64,000 bases of DNA from Hypoxylon rubiginosum (GCA_902806565.1 CADCXA010000031.1:496001-560000); one strand, 5' to 3'; positions 11,487 to 26,663 are shown, counted from the first letter of the stretch. Numbers and translations: made by a program. Notes: generated by a model from the letters alone, not told the origin.

Positions 11487-13130
11487 ATGGGCGGGAGTGA
11501 CAATATCGAGGCCGCCACGACCCCTGTGGTCGACATGGGCGCGACGACCAAAGGGGATGTCGCCGACGAGGGATACGAGCTCTTTGACGATGCCAATCCT
11601 CAGACTTTCACGCAAGAACAGAAAGATGCGGTCAGGAGGAAGATCGACCTACACCTTCTCCCCTTGATGTGTGCCCTGTACGGACTGAACTACGTCGACA
11701 AGGTCGCGCTCGGCTGGGCTGTCCTCTTCAACTTCCGATCTGATCTGGGATTGGTGGGAACAGAGTACTCGTGGGCTAGCTCCATGTTTTATTTTGGCTA
11801 CTTGATTGCCCAGTACCCTGCGAACTACATTCTTCAACGCTATAGAACGGCGAGGATTCTGAGTCTCTCCGTTATAACCTGGGGAATCCTGATGATCGCG
11901 TGAGTCGTGTGTATACCCCATATCAGATGAGAGGGAAGGCTAACCCGGAGTAGGCATCTTGGATTGCGCAATTTCGCCGGCTTGATGGTCATCCGTTTCC
12001 TCCTTGGTGTCGCCGAGAGCGTTGTTACCCCGGGCTTCGTTCTGTACACTTCCATGTTCTACACCCGGCGCGAGCAGGTAATGAGGACCATGCTTTGGGC
12101 CGCAATGCAGGGCGCTTTCTCTATCGTCTCCAGTTTGCTATCCTACGGGCTCGGCCACATCACGAACACGTCGCTGAAGCCGTGGATGTACATCTTCTTG
12201 GTCCTCGGTCTCCTCAGTCTGATCGTGGGATTCGCCTGGCTGTTCTTCATGCCCGAGACGCCTAACAAGGCCGGGTTCCTCACGCATGAAGAACAGATCA
12301 TCGCTGTCCAGAGGGTCGCGGAGAACATGATGGGGATTAAGGGGTATCAGTGGAAGAACTACCAGATGTGGCACGCGATCAAGGATGTCAAGACCTGGCT
12401 CATACTCGCATTCGTCCTGCTTACCCAACTGCCGAACGGAGGGTTGACGAGCTTCGGTTCTTTGGTTATATCTGGATTTGGCTTCGACTCGTTCAAGACG
12501 TTGTTGATCGGCCTGCCGTCGTCTGTCGTCAGCGCCGGAAGCATGGTTGTTTGGGGCCTCTTCTCGATCAAACATGGCAACTTGCGAACTTGGGGTATGA
12601 TCATTCCGCTTCTACCTGCCATTGCGGGCATTGCCGCGGTCTACGGCACGATTGGCACCGATGCCAACAAGTACGGTAGAGTTGTTGCCTACTGGCTCAT
12701 CAACTCGTATGCCGTCACGGTACGTTTCACCCCTGTTCATTGATGTAAGGTAATCGGAAGTGCTAACTCGGCAACGCAGTGGCCATTCTGCCTTACGATC
12801 GTCGGACAGAATATCGCGGGCCACACGAAGCGGGCGTTCACGAATACTCTGTTATTCATCGTATTCGCCGCGGGTAACATCGCGGGTCCGTTCTTCTTCC
12901 GCGAAAAGGACGCGCCGAAGTACGTGCTTGCCATCACCATCATCCTCGTGTTCTTCTGCGCCGCGCTCTTATGTGCTATCGCCCTACGCTACTACATGGC
13001 CTTGCAGAACAGGCTAAGAGATAGCCAATTTGGAGCGGCTGAGACGACAGAAGAGAAGCTGGACGGTATGAGGTTGGGCATGCATGACAAGACTGACCTG
13101 GAGAATTCCGACTTCCGATACGTTCTATAG
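11487..13130 (+). CDS. Dal5-type MFS anion/amide carrier
   Basis: Three exons, 11,487-11,899, 11,954-12,719 and 12,780-13,130, joined by introns of 54 and 60 bases, encode 509 residues, the normal length. The start has a good context (ACCATGG). An acidic cytosolic N-terminus leads into helix 1 (KIDLHLLPLMCALYGLNYVDK). Family stretches include RFLLGVAESVVTPGF, SLLSYGLGHI, FFMPETPNKAGFL, PNGGLTSFGSLVISGFGF and GQNIAGHTKRAFTN, and about 12 hydrophobic segments are recognisable. The protein should sit in the plasma membrane and import a small anionic or amide compound such as allantoate, ureidosuccinate, a dipeptide or a vitamin. It is clearly related to the carrier at the left edge. Its stop lies only about 110 bases from the edge of the AT-rich block, yet the frame is intact and shows no RIP-like damage. 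Confidence 0.9.
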
Positions 13131-13270
13131 GAACCCATTATTCTAACGTAATTGTTAGGCAAAGCTGTGAAAAGAACTTGTAGTAGTATTTGCTATGAAT
13201 GAAGATAATGGCTATGCCACTGATAAGCTTACATGGCCCCTTTTTATATAAGGTTTCCCACTAAAGCACT

Positions 13271-13310
13271 GCTTTTTCAAGCTTTTTTAAGCTTTTTCAA
13301 GCTTTTTTAA
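13271..13310. repeat. Exact 20-base tandem duplication at the left edge of the AT-rich block
   Basis: The 20 bases at 13,271-13,290 are repeated exactly at 13,291-13,310. Each unit contains two HindIII-like AAGCTT cores with a T-rich spacer. This sits at the transition from normal to AT-rich composition. Confidence 0.85.
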
Positions 13311-15426
13311 ACAGGAATAATTACATGTAATATAACTTAATAGCCAGTAATACGGTTAACCGTTTATATATCTTAGCTAAAATCGAAAAATTAAATTTAA
13401 AAAATATTATAAAAGGAAAAGCGTCGCATAGCCATATATATGTTATATTAAAAAAGTATTTTATAAATAAAAAAATAAAATTATTATATAAATTAATATT
13501 TATTATTATTATTAATTATAATTTTTTATTTAAAATTTTTTTAATATTTTTAATTACTATTAAATAAAATTTTAATTATTATAAAAAAAAAACTTATTAA
13601 TTTTAAGCTTTTTAAAAATAATATTATTACTTAGTTTTTTATAAATTTTATTAATAATAATATTTTAATTAAATTTAAAATAAAATTTTATTAAAAATTT
13701 ATTAAAAAAACTTTTATTTATATATTTAAATAATAAAAGTTTTAAAAATAAATTTATATATAACGTTTTAAAATATTATTAAAAATAAAAAAATAAATTT
13801 TAATTTTATATTTTAAATTTTATATTTTTAATTTTAAGTTATTAATAATATTATATTAAAAAAAGTTTAATATAACTTAAAAATAACTTTAAAAAATATA
13901 GTTAAAATATAGTTTTAAATATTATTAATAAATATTTATTAATAAATAATAATAAATAAATTTTTTATAAAATATTATAATAAAAAAATTTTTTAAATTT
14001 AAATGTTTTAATAAGTTTAATTAATAATATATTTATAATAATTTAATAAATAAAAATAAGAATTTTTTTTTTTAGTTTATTTAAAAATTATTATTATTAT
14101 ATAAACTTTTTTTATATATTAATATATAATAAAAAAGCGGTAATAAAAATTTATAAAAAATTCTTTTTTAATATAATTATTTATTACTAGTAATATTTAT
14201 AAAAAAAAAAAAACGAATTTATTTATAATAAATTAAATTAAATTTAATATATTAATAATTATAATAAGTTTTTTTAATAAAAAATTTATATATATATAAA
14301 AATAAATATATTTTTAAGGTATTTAATTTAATATTATATTAATTAATTTAAAAATACAATAATTTTTATTTTAATTTAATATTTTTATATAATATATATT
14401 TTAAGTTATATGTTTTATATAATTTAAATAAATAAAAATAAAAAAGTGTTTTTATTTTTTATTATTTATTAAATTTTTATATAAGTTATATATATTAATA
14501 TAAATAAATTTATTATAAAATTTAATAATTATATTTATTATAATTATAATATAAATAATATTTAAATTAAAAAGTGGTAAATATAATTATAAATTTTTTA
14601 TTTATTATATTAAAAAATATATTTATATTTAAATATAAAAAAAATATAATTAAATATTAATATATTTTTAAATTTTATTTATATAACTAAAAAATTAAAG
14701 GTTTTAAATATTATATAATTTTATTTTTAAAATTATTTTTTTTATAATATATATATTAGTTATATAAAAAATAATTAAAAATTATATTTTATTTTAAAAT
14801 TATTATAAAATCTATTTTTAATATAAAATAAATAATATATTAAAACATTTAATTAAAAATTACTATTATTTTAATTTAAATATTATTAAATAATATAATT
14901 TTATTATTAATATTAACATTTTTATTAATATTAAAATAATAATCACTAGTAATAATATTAATAAATACCTTTTTAAAAATACCTTATTATAATATAAAAA
15001 CTTTTTTATAAATATTAAATTAAATTATAAAATAAAAAATAACTATAAAAAACTATTTATTAATATTTATTTTAAGTTTTAAAAAATAATTTAAACAAAG
15101 TTAAATAATGGAAATTACTTTAATTTATCGCTAATTTTAAAACTTTTAACAAATAATTTAATAAAGATTATATAAAGATTAATATAACTTTTAAAATAAA
15201 ATTTTTTAAAAAATTTAACGGTAATTTTAAAAAAATTAAAAAAGGATAAATAAAAAAAAAAAAAGTTATAATATATTTAAATAAGTATTTAAATATTTAA
15301 AAAACTTATAAATAAAATTTATTTATTTATAAATAACCGTAAGATTATATATTAAACTAATTATAAATTAAAAAAACTTAATATTAAAATTATTATAAAT
15401 ATAAAAGTGTTTTATTTTTTATAAAA

Positions 15427-15541
15427 TTTATATTTAACTTTAATTAAACTTATATTTAACTTTAATTAAACTTATATTTAATTTTAATTAAACTTATATT
15501 TAATTTTAATTAAATTTATATTTAACTTTTATATTTAATTT
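15427..15541. repeat. 22-base tandem array (2 x 11)
   Basis: About four to five head-to-tail copies of a 22-base unit of the form TTATATTTAAC-TTTAATTAAAC. The unit is itself two related 11-mers, matching the 11-base period of other arrays in the block. Later copies differ mainly by C to T changes. Confidence 0.75.
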
Positions 15542-15856
15542 TTATTAAATTTATTTAAATATTTTAATAAAAATATAATATTTATAATATTTATAATTTT
15601 TTAAAACTTTTATAATCATTTAGAATTTTTAAATTTATTAATTATTAATTTTATTAATTTTTAGTATTTATAGTTATTTAAAACATTTAAAATTTATTAA
15701 ATATTAATAAATTAATAATATTACTAGTAATATATTATAATATAAAAATTTAATTTAAGGAATAATATAATAATTAATTTTAAAGTTTAATATATTAATA
15801 AATTTATAAATAAATATAGTATATTTTATTTTTATTTATTTATTTAAAGTAAATAA

Positions 15857-16031
15857 AAATATAAATTAAATATAAGTTAAATATAAATTAAATATAAATT
15901 AAATATAAATTAAATATAAATTAAATATAAGTTAAATATAAATTAAATATAAATTAAATATAAATTAAATATAAGTTAAATATAAATTAAATATAAATTA
16001 AATATAAATTAAATATAAATTAAATATAAAT
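15857..16031. repeat. 11-base tandem array, about 16 copies
   Basis: Sixteen consecutive 11-mers AAATATAAATT, with the variant AAATATAAGTT at copies 2, 7 and 11. The reverse complement of this unit is the core unit of the array at 18,775-18,882, so the two arrays are inverted relative to each other. Confidence 0.9.
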
Positions 16032-18774
16032 AATTATTATTATTAACTTATTATCTTTTTTTAAACTTTTATATTATTAAACTTTAAATCTTATAAATAA
16101 GTATTAATAAATTTAAATAAAAGTTAAAATAAAAAAAGCTAATATTAATTTATAATTATTATAATAATATATAAATTTATATTTAATAAAAACTTAATAT
16201 ATATTTAATAAAAAGTAAATAAAAGTTAAGTAAATATTAAATAAAAGTTATATAAATAATTTTAATATTTTTTTTAATTTTATAAAAAATATCTACTTTT
16301 ATTAAAAACGTTTTAAATATTTATTTTTATTTAGTTTTTAATTATATATTTTTTATTATAAAGTTTTAATAAACTAATTTTTTTTTTTTTAAATTATTAT
16401 TAAATAGTTATACTTTATTTTAATCGTTATATAATATTTATTAAATTATTTTTTTTATTATTATTAAATTTATTATTTTTAATAATCTTATTTTTTATAT
16501 TATTAGTAGCTTTAATTAAAAAAATATTTATAAAATAGTTATTATTATTATTATTTTTAATTTAATTATTTATAATATTATTTAAAAATTTTAATAAAAA
16601 TAATAAATTTTTATTTAAACTTTTATTATTATATTTTAATTTATTATAAAGTTTATTAAACTTATTAAAATTAATTAATTTTTAAAATAATAATAATAAT
16701 AAATTAATAAAATTATTATTAGTTTTAAATTTATTATTATTTAACTAATAATTATTAAATAATATTTTAATATAAGTTAAAATTAAATTTTATAAATAGA
16801 AAAGAGGGTTTATTATATAAAAAAAATTAAAAGTATTATTAAATTTAAATATATAAAAATTATAATTAATTAATATCTTTAGTTAATTTATTAACTTAAT
16901 TAAATTAACTTTTAATAAACCATTATTTAATATTTATTAAATTTAAATATAAAATATTAAAGTTTAAATAAATAATATTATAATTTTTTTTACTTTTATT
17001 TTTTTTTTATTATTTTTAAAATACCAGGTTAATTAACTTTTTTTTATTTTATAATTAACTGGTATATTATTTTTAATTTATTTATATAAATTATTATAAA
17101 ATTTTATAAAAAATTAAACTTATTTATTAATAAAATTATTTTTTTTAGTAAACTATAAAATTAACATTTTATTATTTAATAAATTAATTTATAAAATTAT
17201 AAATTAATAAAATAATAAACTTATATTTTTATTTTATATTAATTTATAATTAGGTTAATTTTTATAATTTTAAAATTAATTAAATTATATTTAAATTTAT
17301 AATAATTAATTTAATTAAATTTAAACTTATTAATTAAAAATAATATTAATTATAATTAAATATAAGTTTAAAATAATAAAATAATAAAATATATATTTAT
17401 TTTAATTTATTAATAAACTTTGTTTTTTATTAAGCTTTTATAAATATAAATTAATATATTATATTATAAAATTAAATTAATATAACATTTTTTAATAATA
17501 TAATTTAATATTTTATATATTTTTAATAATAGTTTTTTATAAGTTAATAAATCTTATAATAAAAAACTTAATTATTTTAATATAAAAATTATATTAATAT
17601 CGTTAATATTAATATATTATTATAAATAAAATTTATTAAAATTAATTATTATATATATATTTTTATTTTTCTTAAAATAAACTTTATATATAATATTAAA
17701 TTTAAATATAATTTTAATTATATATTTAATATTAATAAGTTACTAATAAATATTAATAAATATAAGTTTAATATATACGTTATTATTAAATTTAAAAACT
17801 AAAATATAAAGGTTTAATAAAATTATAATTTTTAATATATTTATTATTATTTTAATATAATTTTAAACGTATTATTATTTTAAGTTTTAATTATATTATA
17901 AAATTAATAATTATTTTTAATATATTTTATTTATTTTAAATAAAAAGTTAATTAATATAAAATAAAAATTATATTATAAATTTATTTAAAAAGATTTAAC
18001 TATTAAAATTTTAATTAAAAATTAAATTTAATTTTATTAATTATAAATAATAATTAAATAAAAGTTTAATATAAATTAAATATAAGTTTAATATAAACTA
18101 AATATAAATTAAATAATAATTAAATAATAATTTAATAATAAAATAAAATATTATAAAAATATCTAAAAATAAGATATAGATTTTAAATAATTAAAATAAT
18201 TATAACGTTTAATAAATAAGTTAATATTATTTTTATAATTTATTATTACTTGTTTATTTGTTAAAAATAAACGTTATATTAAGGTTTTTTTATAAAATAT
18301 TTTTTAAATTAAACTTATTAATAACAGTTTAATTATTAATATTAATAGTTTTTATATTTTATATATATATATAATATTAAAAAAGTTGTTAATATTAATT
18401 TTATAAGTTTAATTATTAAGAAATATAATTATAAAATTAAAAGATTTAAAGATTAAAATACCTTTATTATAATAAAATTTTTTATTATATATAACATATA
18501 AATTATTATTTATTTATTATTTAACTATTATAAAATATATATATATATTTAGTTTTAATATATATTTTTTATACTTTTATTTTTTTAATATATTTATATA
18601 TATTAACTTTTATATTTATTTTTTTTATAAATTATTTTACTATAAAAACAATATTATTTATAATTAAAATATACTATAAAAACTTTAAAATAAAAAATAT
18701 AATTTTATAAGTATATATTTATTTAAATAATTTATATTTAATTCACGCTTAGTTTTAACATTTAATTAATATTT

Positions 18775-18882
18775 AATTTACGTTTAATTTACACTTAGTT
18801 TATATTTAGTTTATATTTAGTTTATATTTAATTTACGTTTAATTTATATTTAATTTATATTTAATTTATATTTAGTTTAAAT
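18775..18882. repeat. 11-base tandem array, inverted relative to the 15.9 kb array
   Basis: About ten 11-mers of the type AATTTATATTT, with variants AGTTTATATTT, AATTTACGTTT and AATTTACACTT. The basic unit is the reverse complement of the 15,857-16,031 unit. The C-bearing variants look like less mutated copies. Confidence 0.85.
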
Positions 18883-21800
18883 AAAAAGCTTATTTACTTA
18901 TTAAATATAATAATTTATATTATTTTATTATTTAAATAACTTTAATTTAAAATATTATTTTTAAAATATTTAGTAATAATATATAATAAAAATATATATA
19001 TATAAATATAAAAAATTATATAAAACGTATAATATATTTTTATTAATTTTAATTAAAATATATAAAATAACATTTAATAATAATAATTGCAGGTTTTATT
19101 TTATATTTTAATTAAAATAACTTATTTAATAACCATATAATTAATAAAAATTAAACTATTAATATATAATAAAAAAATATAATTTCTAACTAATATTACT
19201 ATAAATATATTTTATTATATTTTTAATTTTTATATTATTAATATATTTAATTATATTTTAATTTATATTATAAATAAAATAAAATAAAATATTATATTTA
19301 ATTATAACGTTTAGTAGGAAATTGTTTTTTTAATTAATAAAAAATATTATAAATAAATTTAATAAGTTTAAATATAATTTATTATATTAAATTATTTTTT
19401 TAATTTTTATTATTATTTTTAATAAAATAAAATATAAAAAATATAAATTTTATATTAGTTTTAAAAAAAAGAATTAACTAATATTATAATTTAAAGTTAT
19501 AAAGTTTTAAATTATAACTTTAAAAAAAGTAATAAAAAAATATAGTTAAAAATAATATAAATTCTATATCGCTTTTTAATAAAAAAACTTATTATTTAAA
19601 ATAAAATAAAAATTTTATTTTATTATTATTATTTTTATTTAATATCGATTAAAACCGTTTTTTAAAACAATTAATATTTAAATTACTATTATTATTATTA
19701 TTATAATTATTCAAACTATTAAAATAATTAATAAAATATTAATAATAAACATAATTAATAAAAATAACATTAAATTTATTTATATTAATATTTTAATTAA
19801 AATTATATAAAAACTTTAAATTATTTTAATTATAAAATTATTTAATATTAATAAATAAATAAATTAAACTTAACTTTTTTATAATATTTAATTAACGTTT
19901 TAATATTAAAATAAATGTAATAACATGAAAAATAATTATTTTTTTTTTTATTTTATAATTAATATTTATTTTAGTTTAAAAATAAGCTATATAAAGTAAG
20001 TAAAAAAATATTTTAAAAAAATTTTAATAAAAGGAAAAATTGGTTTTTTATAAAATAATTAATATATAAAAAAAATAAAAGTTAATTAAATAATAAAAAC
20101 ATTAAATACCAATATAAAAAAAAAATAATATAAAAGTAATTTATAATTTTAAATTTTTTTAAAGATAAATAATATTAAAGAAATTATTAATTACACTAGT
20201 ATTTTTCTTTTTAAAAAAAATTTTTTAATATTTATATATATAATTAAATAATTATTAATTAATTTTTTATAAAATAATATAATAAAGTTTTAATTTTAAA
20301 TAAAATTAATAATATAATAAATTTTATTATAAATAATAATAATTCTTTAAATTTATAAAAAATTTAAATAAATAATCAAGTTATTTTTATTATATAAAAA
20401 ATAATTATTTAATATATTAAAATTTTTCTAATTATACGTATTTAAATTTACGTTTAAAGATTTAGTTTCATTTTTATTAATTAAATAAAATAGTAATTAT
20501 TATTAAAATTTAAAAATTATTTTAAAAAAGTTTTAATATTTATTAAATATAAAATATAATAAAAAAAAATATTAAAAATCTTTTAAATAATATTAAATTC
20601 GTAATTATTTATATATTAAAAAATATAAAAGTAATTTAAAAAGAAAAAAAGTTAAATAAAATTAATTATTTTTTTTTTATTATTATATTAAATATTTTTT
20701 ACTATAATATAACAAATAAAAAAAATATATTAATATAATTAAAATAATAAAAATTAATATATTTAAATAAATATTTTTTTATATATTTATTTATATTTAT
20801 AATATAAATTATATAAGTTATTTTATATATTTTTTATATAAATATATAAATAAGTATCTTTTAGTTTAAAAAAATACTATATTTAAAAATTTTAAACATT
20901 TTATTTAAATAATTTATTATTACTTAAATATATTATTTTATTTTTATACTAATAATAACTAATTAGTTTTTTTTTTAATTATTATTTTTTTAAATATATA
21001 ATAATTATATAAAAAATATAATATTTTTCTAAGTTAGTATTTTTTTTGGTTAAAAAATATTAAAACTTTTAACATTATATTAATATTTATTATTTAAGTT
21101 ATTTTAATTTAAAACTATTATTTAATTTTAATATTTTTAATAATAACGATATTTATTATATTATAACTTATTATATTATATATATTATAACTAAAAATAT
21201 TTAAACTTTTAATAAAAAAAAAAAAAATAAACATTTAATTATTAAAACTTATTTCTTTAAAATTATAAATAAAAATTTTATTAATATATTTAATAATAAT
21301 ATTTTTTAAAAACGTTGTTACTTTTTTTATATTTTAAGTTATAAAAATAATAATTATAAATATTACTTAATTATTATTAAATATTTAACTAATTTTTTAA
21401 TATTTTATTTATAGATTATTAACTTTTTTATCCGAATTTTAATTACTAGGTTTTTTTAAATAAAATACTGAAACTTTAAAAACATTTAGTATAAAATAGT
21501 CCCACTAATAACAAACCAACTATAAATAAACCAAAACCATAACTACCACCACCTTAAAAACATTTAAATGTTTATTTTATAACCGGTTTTATAGTTTTTA
21601 AAACCCGTAAAACCTGTTTTATAACCTATTATTATTAATAACTCTCTCCTATTAAAAAATTTACCGATAAATATTATTATATTATTAAAATAATAATTAT
21701 ATTTAAAACTAGTTATATTATCCTAATTTTAACTAAAAATTAGTTTAATTTAAATTTTATATGTTAATATATTTTTAAGTTATTATATAATAATTTTTTT

Positions 21801-24800
21801 AACGTTTTAATAAATTTATTATTTTTTTATAAAAATATTTATATTTTTTTAAATTATAATTATTTTACTTTTATTTTAAAACCTATTATTAATAATTTAT
21901 ATATATTAATTATTTATATATTTTAAATATTAAAAAAAAACATTAAAATTTTATAAATTTATAATTAATTTTATAATATATAATATTTAATTTTAAATAA
22001 AATTCTTATTTAATATCTTTTAATTTATTTTATTTAATTTATTTTTAATAATATTATTATATTTATTTTTATTAATAAAACTATTAAAACTAAAAAGTTT
22101 ATAAAATATATTAATAAAATCTATTTAAAAAAAAAGTTAATTTATATTATATAAAAAATCCAAGGTATTAAATATAAATTATAAGCTGGAACTTATAAAA
22201 CATAAAATTATACTAACTTTAAATATAAAATAAATAAAATTAAAAATAAAAATAATATATTTAATATTAATTTTAAATTTTATAACTTATATTTAAAAAA
22301 AATATATTATTAAGATATATAACTTAATAACACTATATATAATAATAACTATAACTATTTATTAAAATATTTAAAAATATATTTTTAGTTATTTAATTAT
22401 AAAATATTTAATTTTAATTATAAACTTAATTTTAATTATAATAATTCTAATAATAATAAAAATAATAACTATAATAAACATTTTAAAAATTAAAATATTA
22501 AATTTAAATTAAACTTATCGTTGATAAAAAATAAAAAAAATATTTAAATAAATAATAACAGTAAAAGTAAAAGTAAAAATATTATAATTTAATGTAATAA
22601 AAATAATAAATTTTAGGATAAATTTACTTATAATTTTATTAATAATATAAACTTTATTTTTTATTTTTTTTAATAGTTTTAAATTATTAAAAATTTTTTT
22701 AATTAAAATAATAATAATATATATTATAAAGAATTTTTTTAAAAAGTAATAATAAATTATAAAAAATCTTTTTATATAAATAAAAACTAGTAATTATTAA
22801 AAGTAAATAAAATTTAAATTTAAAATTTAAACTTTAAAATAAACTTTTTAAATAATAATAAAAAAAATTTATAATTTTTTTATAACTTTTTTTTATATTT
22901 TAATTATAACTTTATTTTTTTATACTTTATTAAATTAAATATAAATTAAGATTTTTATTATAATATAAAATTATTTTAAAAATTAATTATTAAACTTAAT
23001 AATATTTATTTTAAGACTATATGTTTTTAATTTTTTATTAATAAAGTGGATCGTTTTTATAATTTATTACTTTTTAATTATTAACATTTAAAAAAAAATA
23101 TTTAAAATATAATAATAAAGTTTAATATATTTAAATTATTTTTATAAAAAAAAATTATTAATAAACTTAATAATAAAAATAAGATTAACATTTTTTTTTA
23201 TTTTATATTATATTATATATAATTAAACTTTATTATTATTTATAATAAAATTAAAAACTATAATATTAAATAAAAAGTAATTTTTCTTTATTTTTAATTA
23301 TAATTAATTATTTAACACCGTTATTATATTAAAATATATTATTAAGTTTATAATAACTTAGTTTTTTATAATTTATAAAAACTTGTTATAAATAACGTTA
23401 TTAAACTTATATTTAATAAAAAAAAAAAAAATAATAAAAAACTTTATTAATTTTATTAAAAGTATACTTTTCCAGTAAATAAACATCGTCGCTTAAAAAT
23501 AATATTAAATATCTATAAAATATATTAAATATTAAATAAAAAAACTTTAAAATACTTTTTAAAAAAGCTTTTAACATGGTAATTAATATAAAAACATACT
23601 AATTATAAATAAAAATTATAAAAATATATTTAATATAGTCACGGCTAAAAATTATATTTTATATATTTAAAATTAACTAAAAAACTATTTAAATATTAAT
23701 TTTAATAAACTTAGTTTTTATTATTTTACGTGGTTTTAATATTAGTTTTAACTTATTATTTAACTTTAACTTATTGTTTTACTTTTTATTATCGAAATTT
23801 AAATTTAAAATTAAGTTAACTTAAGTCGCATTTAATATAGCCAGCTTTTTTTTTAAAACTTTTAACCAATCTATATTTTTTAATGGTTTTTATATTTCTT
23901 TTATAATATTATATTAAAATAATTTAAAAGCCGTATATTTTTAAAGTTCCAATATAAGTTAAATAAACGTATTATTTTTTATCATTATATTAAAAACCTT
24001 TTAAATATTATAATAAATATTAAAAAACTTATTATTAAAAAAAATCCTATTAAAACAAAGTTTTAATATATAAAACAAACTATTTATAATTAAGGATTTA
24101 TATATCGTATAATCCGCCGTTATTTTATTATTTATTTAAATCGAATTATTAAATTTAAAAAATAGATTTATTTTAAATATATTAAATAATAAAATAAAAA
24201 ATATTTTAATAATAAAAATAAACACTAGTAAAATATTATCCTGGTTAAATATAACTTTTTTTTAAAAAACAACGTTATAAAATTCACCACTTTTAAATAA
24301 AATTAATTAATTATTACTCTCTTTTTAATTTAAGTTTAAAAGTGATAATTAAATAAATATAAAAAAATATAAATCTTTTAAAATAATTTTTTAAAAGCTA
24401 AAAATAAAATGTTTTAAAAAAAATATATTTAATTATATAAATAAAATTAAAAATAACTTTTATTAAATAATTTATATAAAAAAACATATTAATATTTTAT
24501 AAAAACCTTATAAAATTAAACCGGTTATATTTTAACTAAATTTCCCGTTTTTTTAAAAAAAAAGTTAACAAATTTAAAAATAGTTTTTATTAATTAAATT
24601 AATTAATGTTTTTTTAAAAAAAATAAGTTACGGTTATTTATAAAGTTTTATAATTTTTTTATAATATATAAATTAAAGTTAATAACTAAATAATATAATT
24701 ACAATATAAAATATAAATCACTTTTATATTATAATTAATATAATTTTTTTATAAAATATAAATTATTATTTTTTATTAAATTAAAGAATTTTTTAAATAA

Positions 24801-26663
24801 TATATACTAAATAAACTTTAAAAAAATATAAGTATATATATTAAAAAAAACGAAACCTACGTTTTTAAAATTAAATAAAATAATAAAAAATTAAAAAATG
24901 CGTTTTTTTATAATAATTAACGTTATTATAATATATTTAACTATATTTAAAAACTATAAAAAAAAAACTAATAAAATAAACGATTTTTTTTATAATATAA
25001 AAATATTGTTAATAATTTTATCGGTTTTATTATTATTAAAATAAAAGTAAATATTTAAAAAGTTTATAATAAAAAGGTTTATTATAATATTTTATTAAAT
25101 AAATTATAAGAATTTAAAAAAATAAAATGAAATATTAAATTAAAAATATAATAAAAGAAAAATAAATAATTATAAAATAATAATTTTATTAATAACATTA
25201 AATTAAAACTTAATTATATTAAAAAAAAAATTAATTTAAAAATTTTTATTAATTTATAAATAAAGTTTTATAAGTTATATTAAAATTAATAATATAATAT
25301 ATTAAACTTATATATATTTAAATAAAATTTAATTAATTAAAAAATATAAAATTATAATAAGTTATTTATTTTAATAAAAAATATTTATTAAAATATATTA
25401 ATTATATAAAATATTATATGGAATTAAATTATAATTTTTTATAATATAATATAAATATAAAATACTTAAATATTAAATTATTTAGTTTAAAAATAATTTA
25501 AAATAAATATTAAATATATATTTAAATATTTTTAAAAATTTAAAAATATTTTAAAAAACCTTATTTAAAAAATAACCGCTTAAACATTTATATTTATTTT
25601 TATTATAAGATTATATATATAAACTTTATAATAAAAATTAAGATATATATTATAAAAAAATATATTTTAAGTAATTAATTTAATTTTAAAAATATAAAAT
25701 ATTAAACGTTTTATTAAAACATTTTTATTAATATAACTTATAGTTACCTTTAATTTTTATTATTTTAAATATAAAAAAACGTAAGATAAATAACTTTATT
25801 TATTTTATTTAAATACCTGTAATTATTATAAATATTTTTTATTAATAATTAATTTGTTTTATTAATTAATATATTTATTAAATTATTTAAAATATATTTA
25901 TTAAAAATTTATTTAACTTTTATAAACATTTAATAATTTAAATTTTTTAAGTTTTATTATAAATTATAAAATTACTGGTATTATATAAACTAATAAGCTT
26001 ATTTAATATTTAATTAGTTTTTCATTTTTAAGTTTTAATAAAATTAAACGCTAATATTAATAAAAAGTTAATAATAATAATTATAAAAAAAAAGTTATTA
26101 TTATTTATATATAATATTTTAACTAATAATTTATTTATATATAAAGCTAGTAAAAATATTTAATTTAATAAATTAATTTAATTATTTAATTTATAAATAA
26201 TATTAATAAACGTTAAATTTAACTTTTATATTATTAATTAATTATTATTTAAACGTTTTATTTTAAGACATTTAAAAAAACATTTAATAAACAAGTAAAA
26301 GTTATAATTATTAAAGATTATATTATTAGATTTTATATTAAATAATATATTTATTTATATTTATATTAAATTAAAATTAAGTATAGGTTATTTTAATATA
26401 AAATTAATTAGTGTTTTTATTATTTTATGTTAACTAGTATTATTTTATAATATTTAATTTTATAAAAAATAATTTAGGGGGTTTAACGTAATAATATTTA
26501 TTAAAATCTTATATTATAATAATTAATAAATAAAATTATTTTTTAATATATATATTTAAAATGTTATATAAAATATAAGTGATAATGGATTATTTAATTT
26601 AATATTGTTATTTATATTTTTAAACGTGTTATATATAAATTATAATATAAATATATTAAAAAT

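Noticed and set aside
15857..16031. Replication origin based on matches to the yeast ARS consensus
   Set aside because: The consensus is A/T-only and expected often in such DNA; filamentous fungi do not depend on it.
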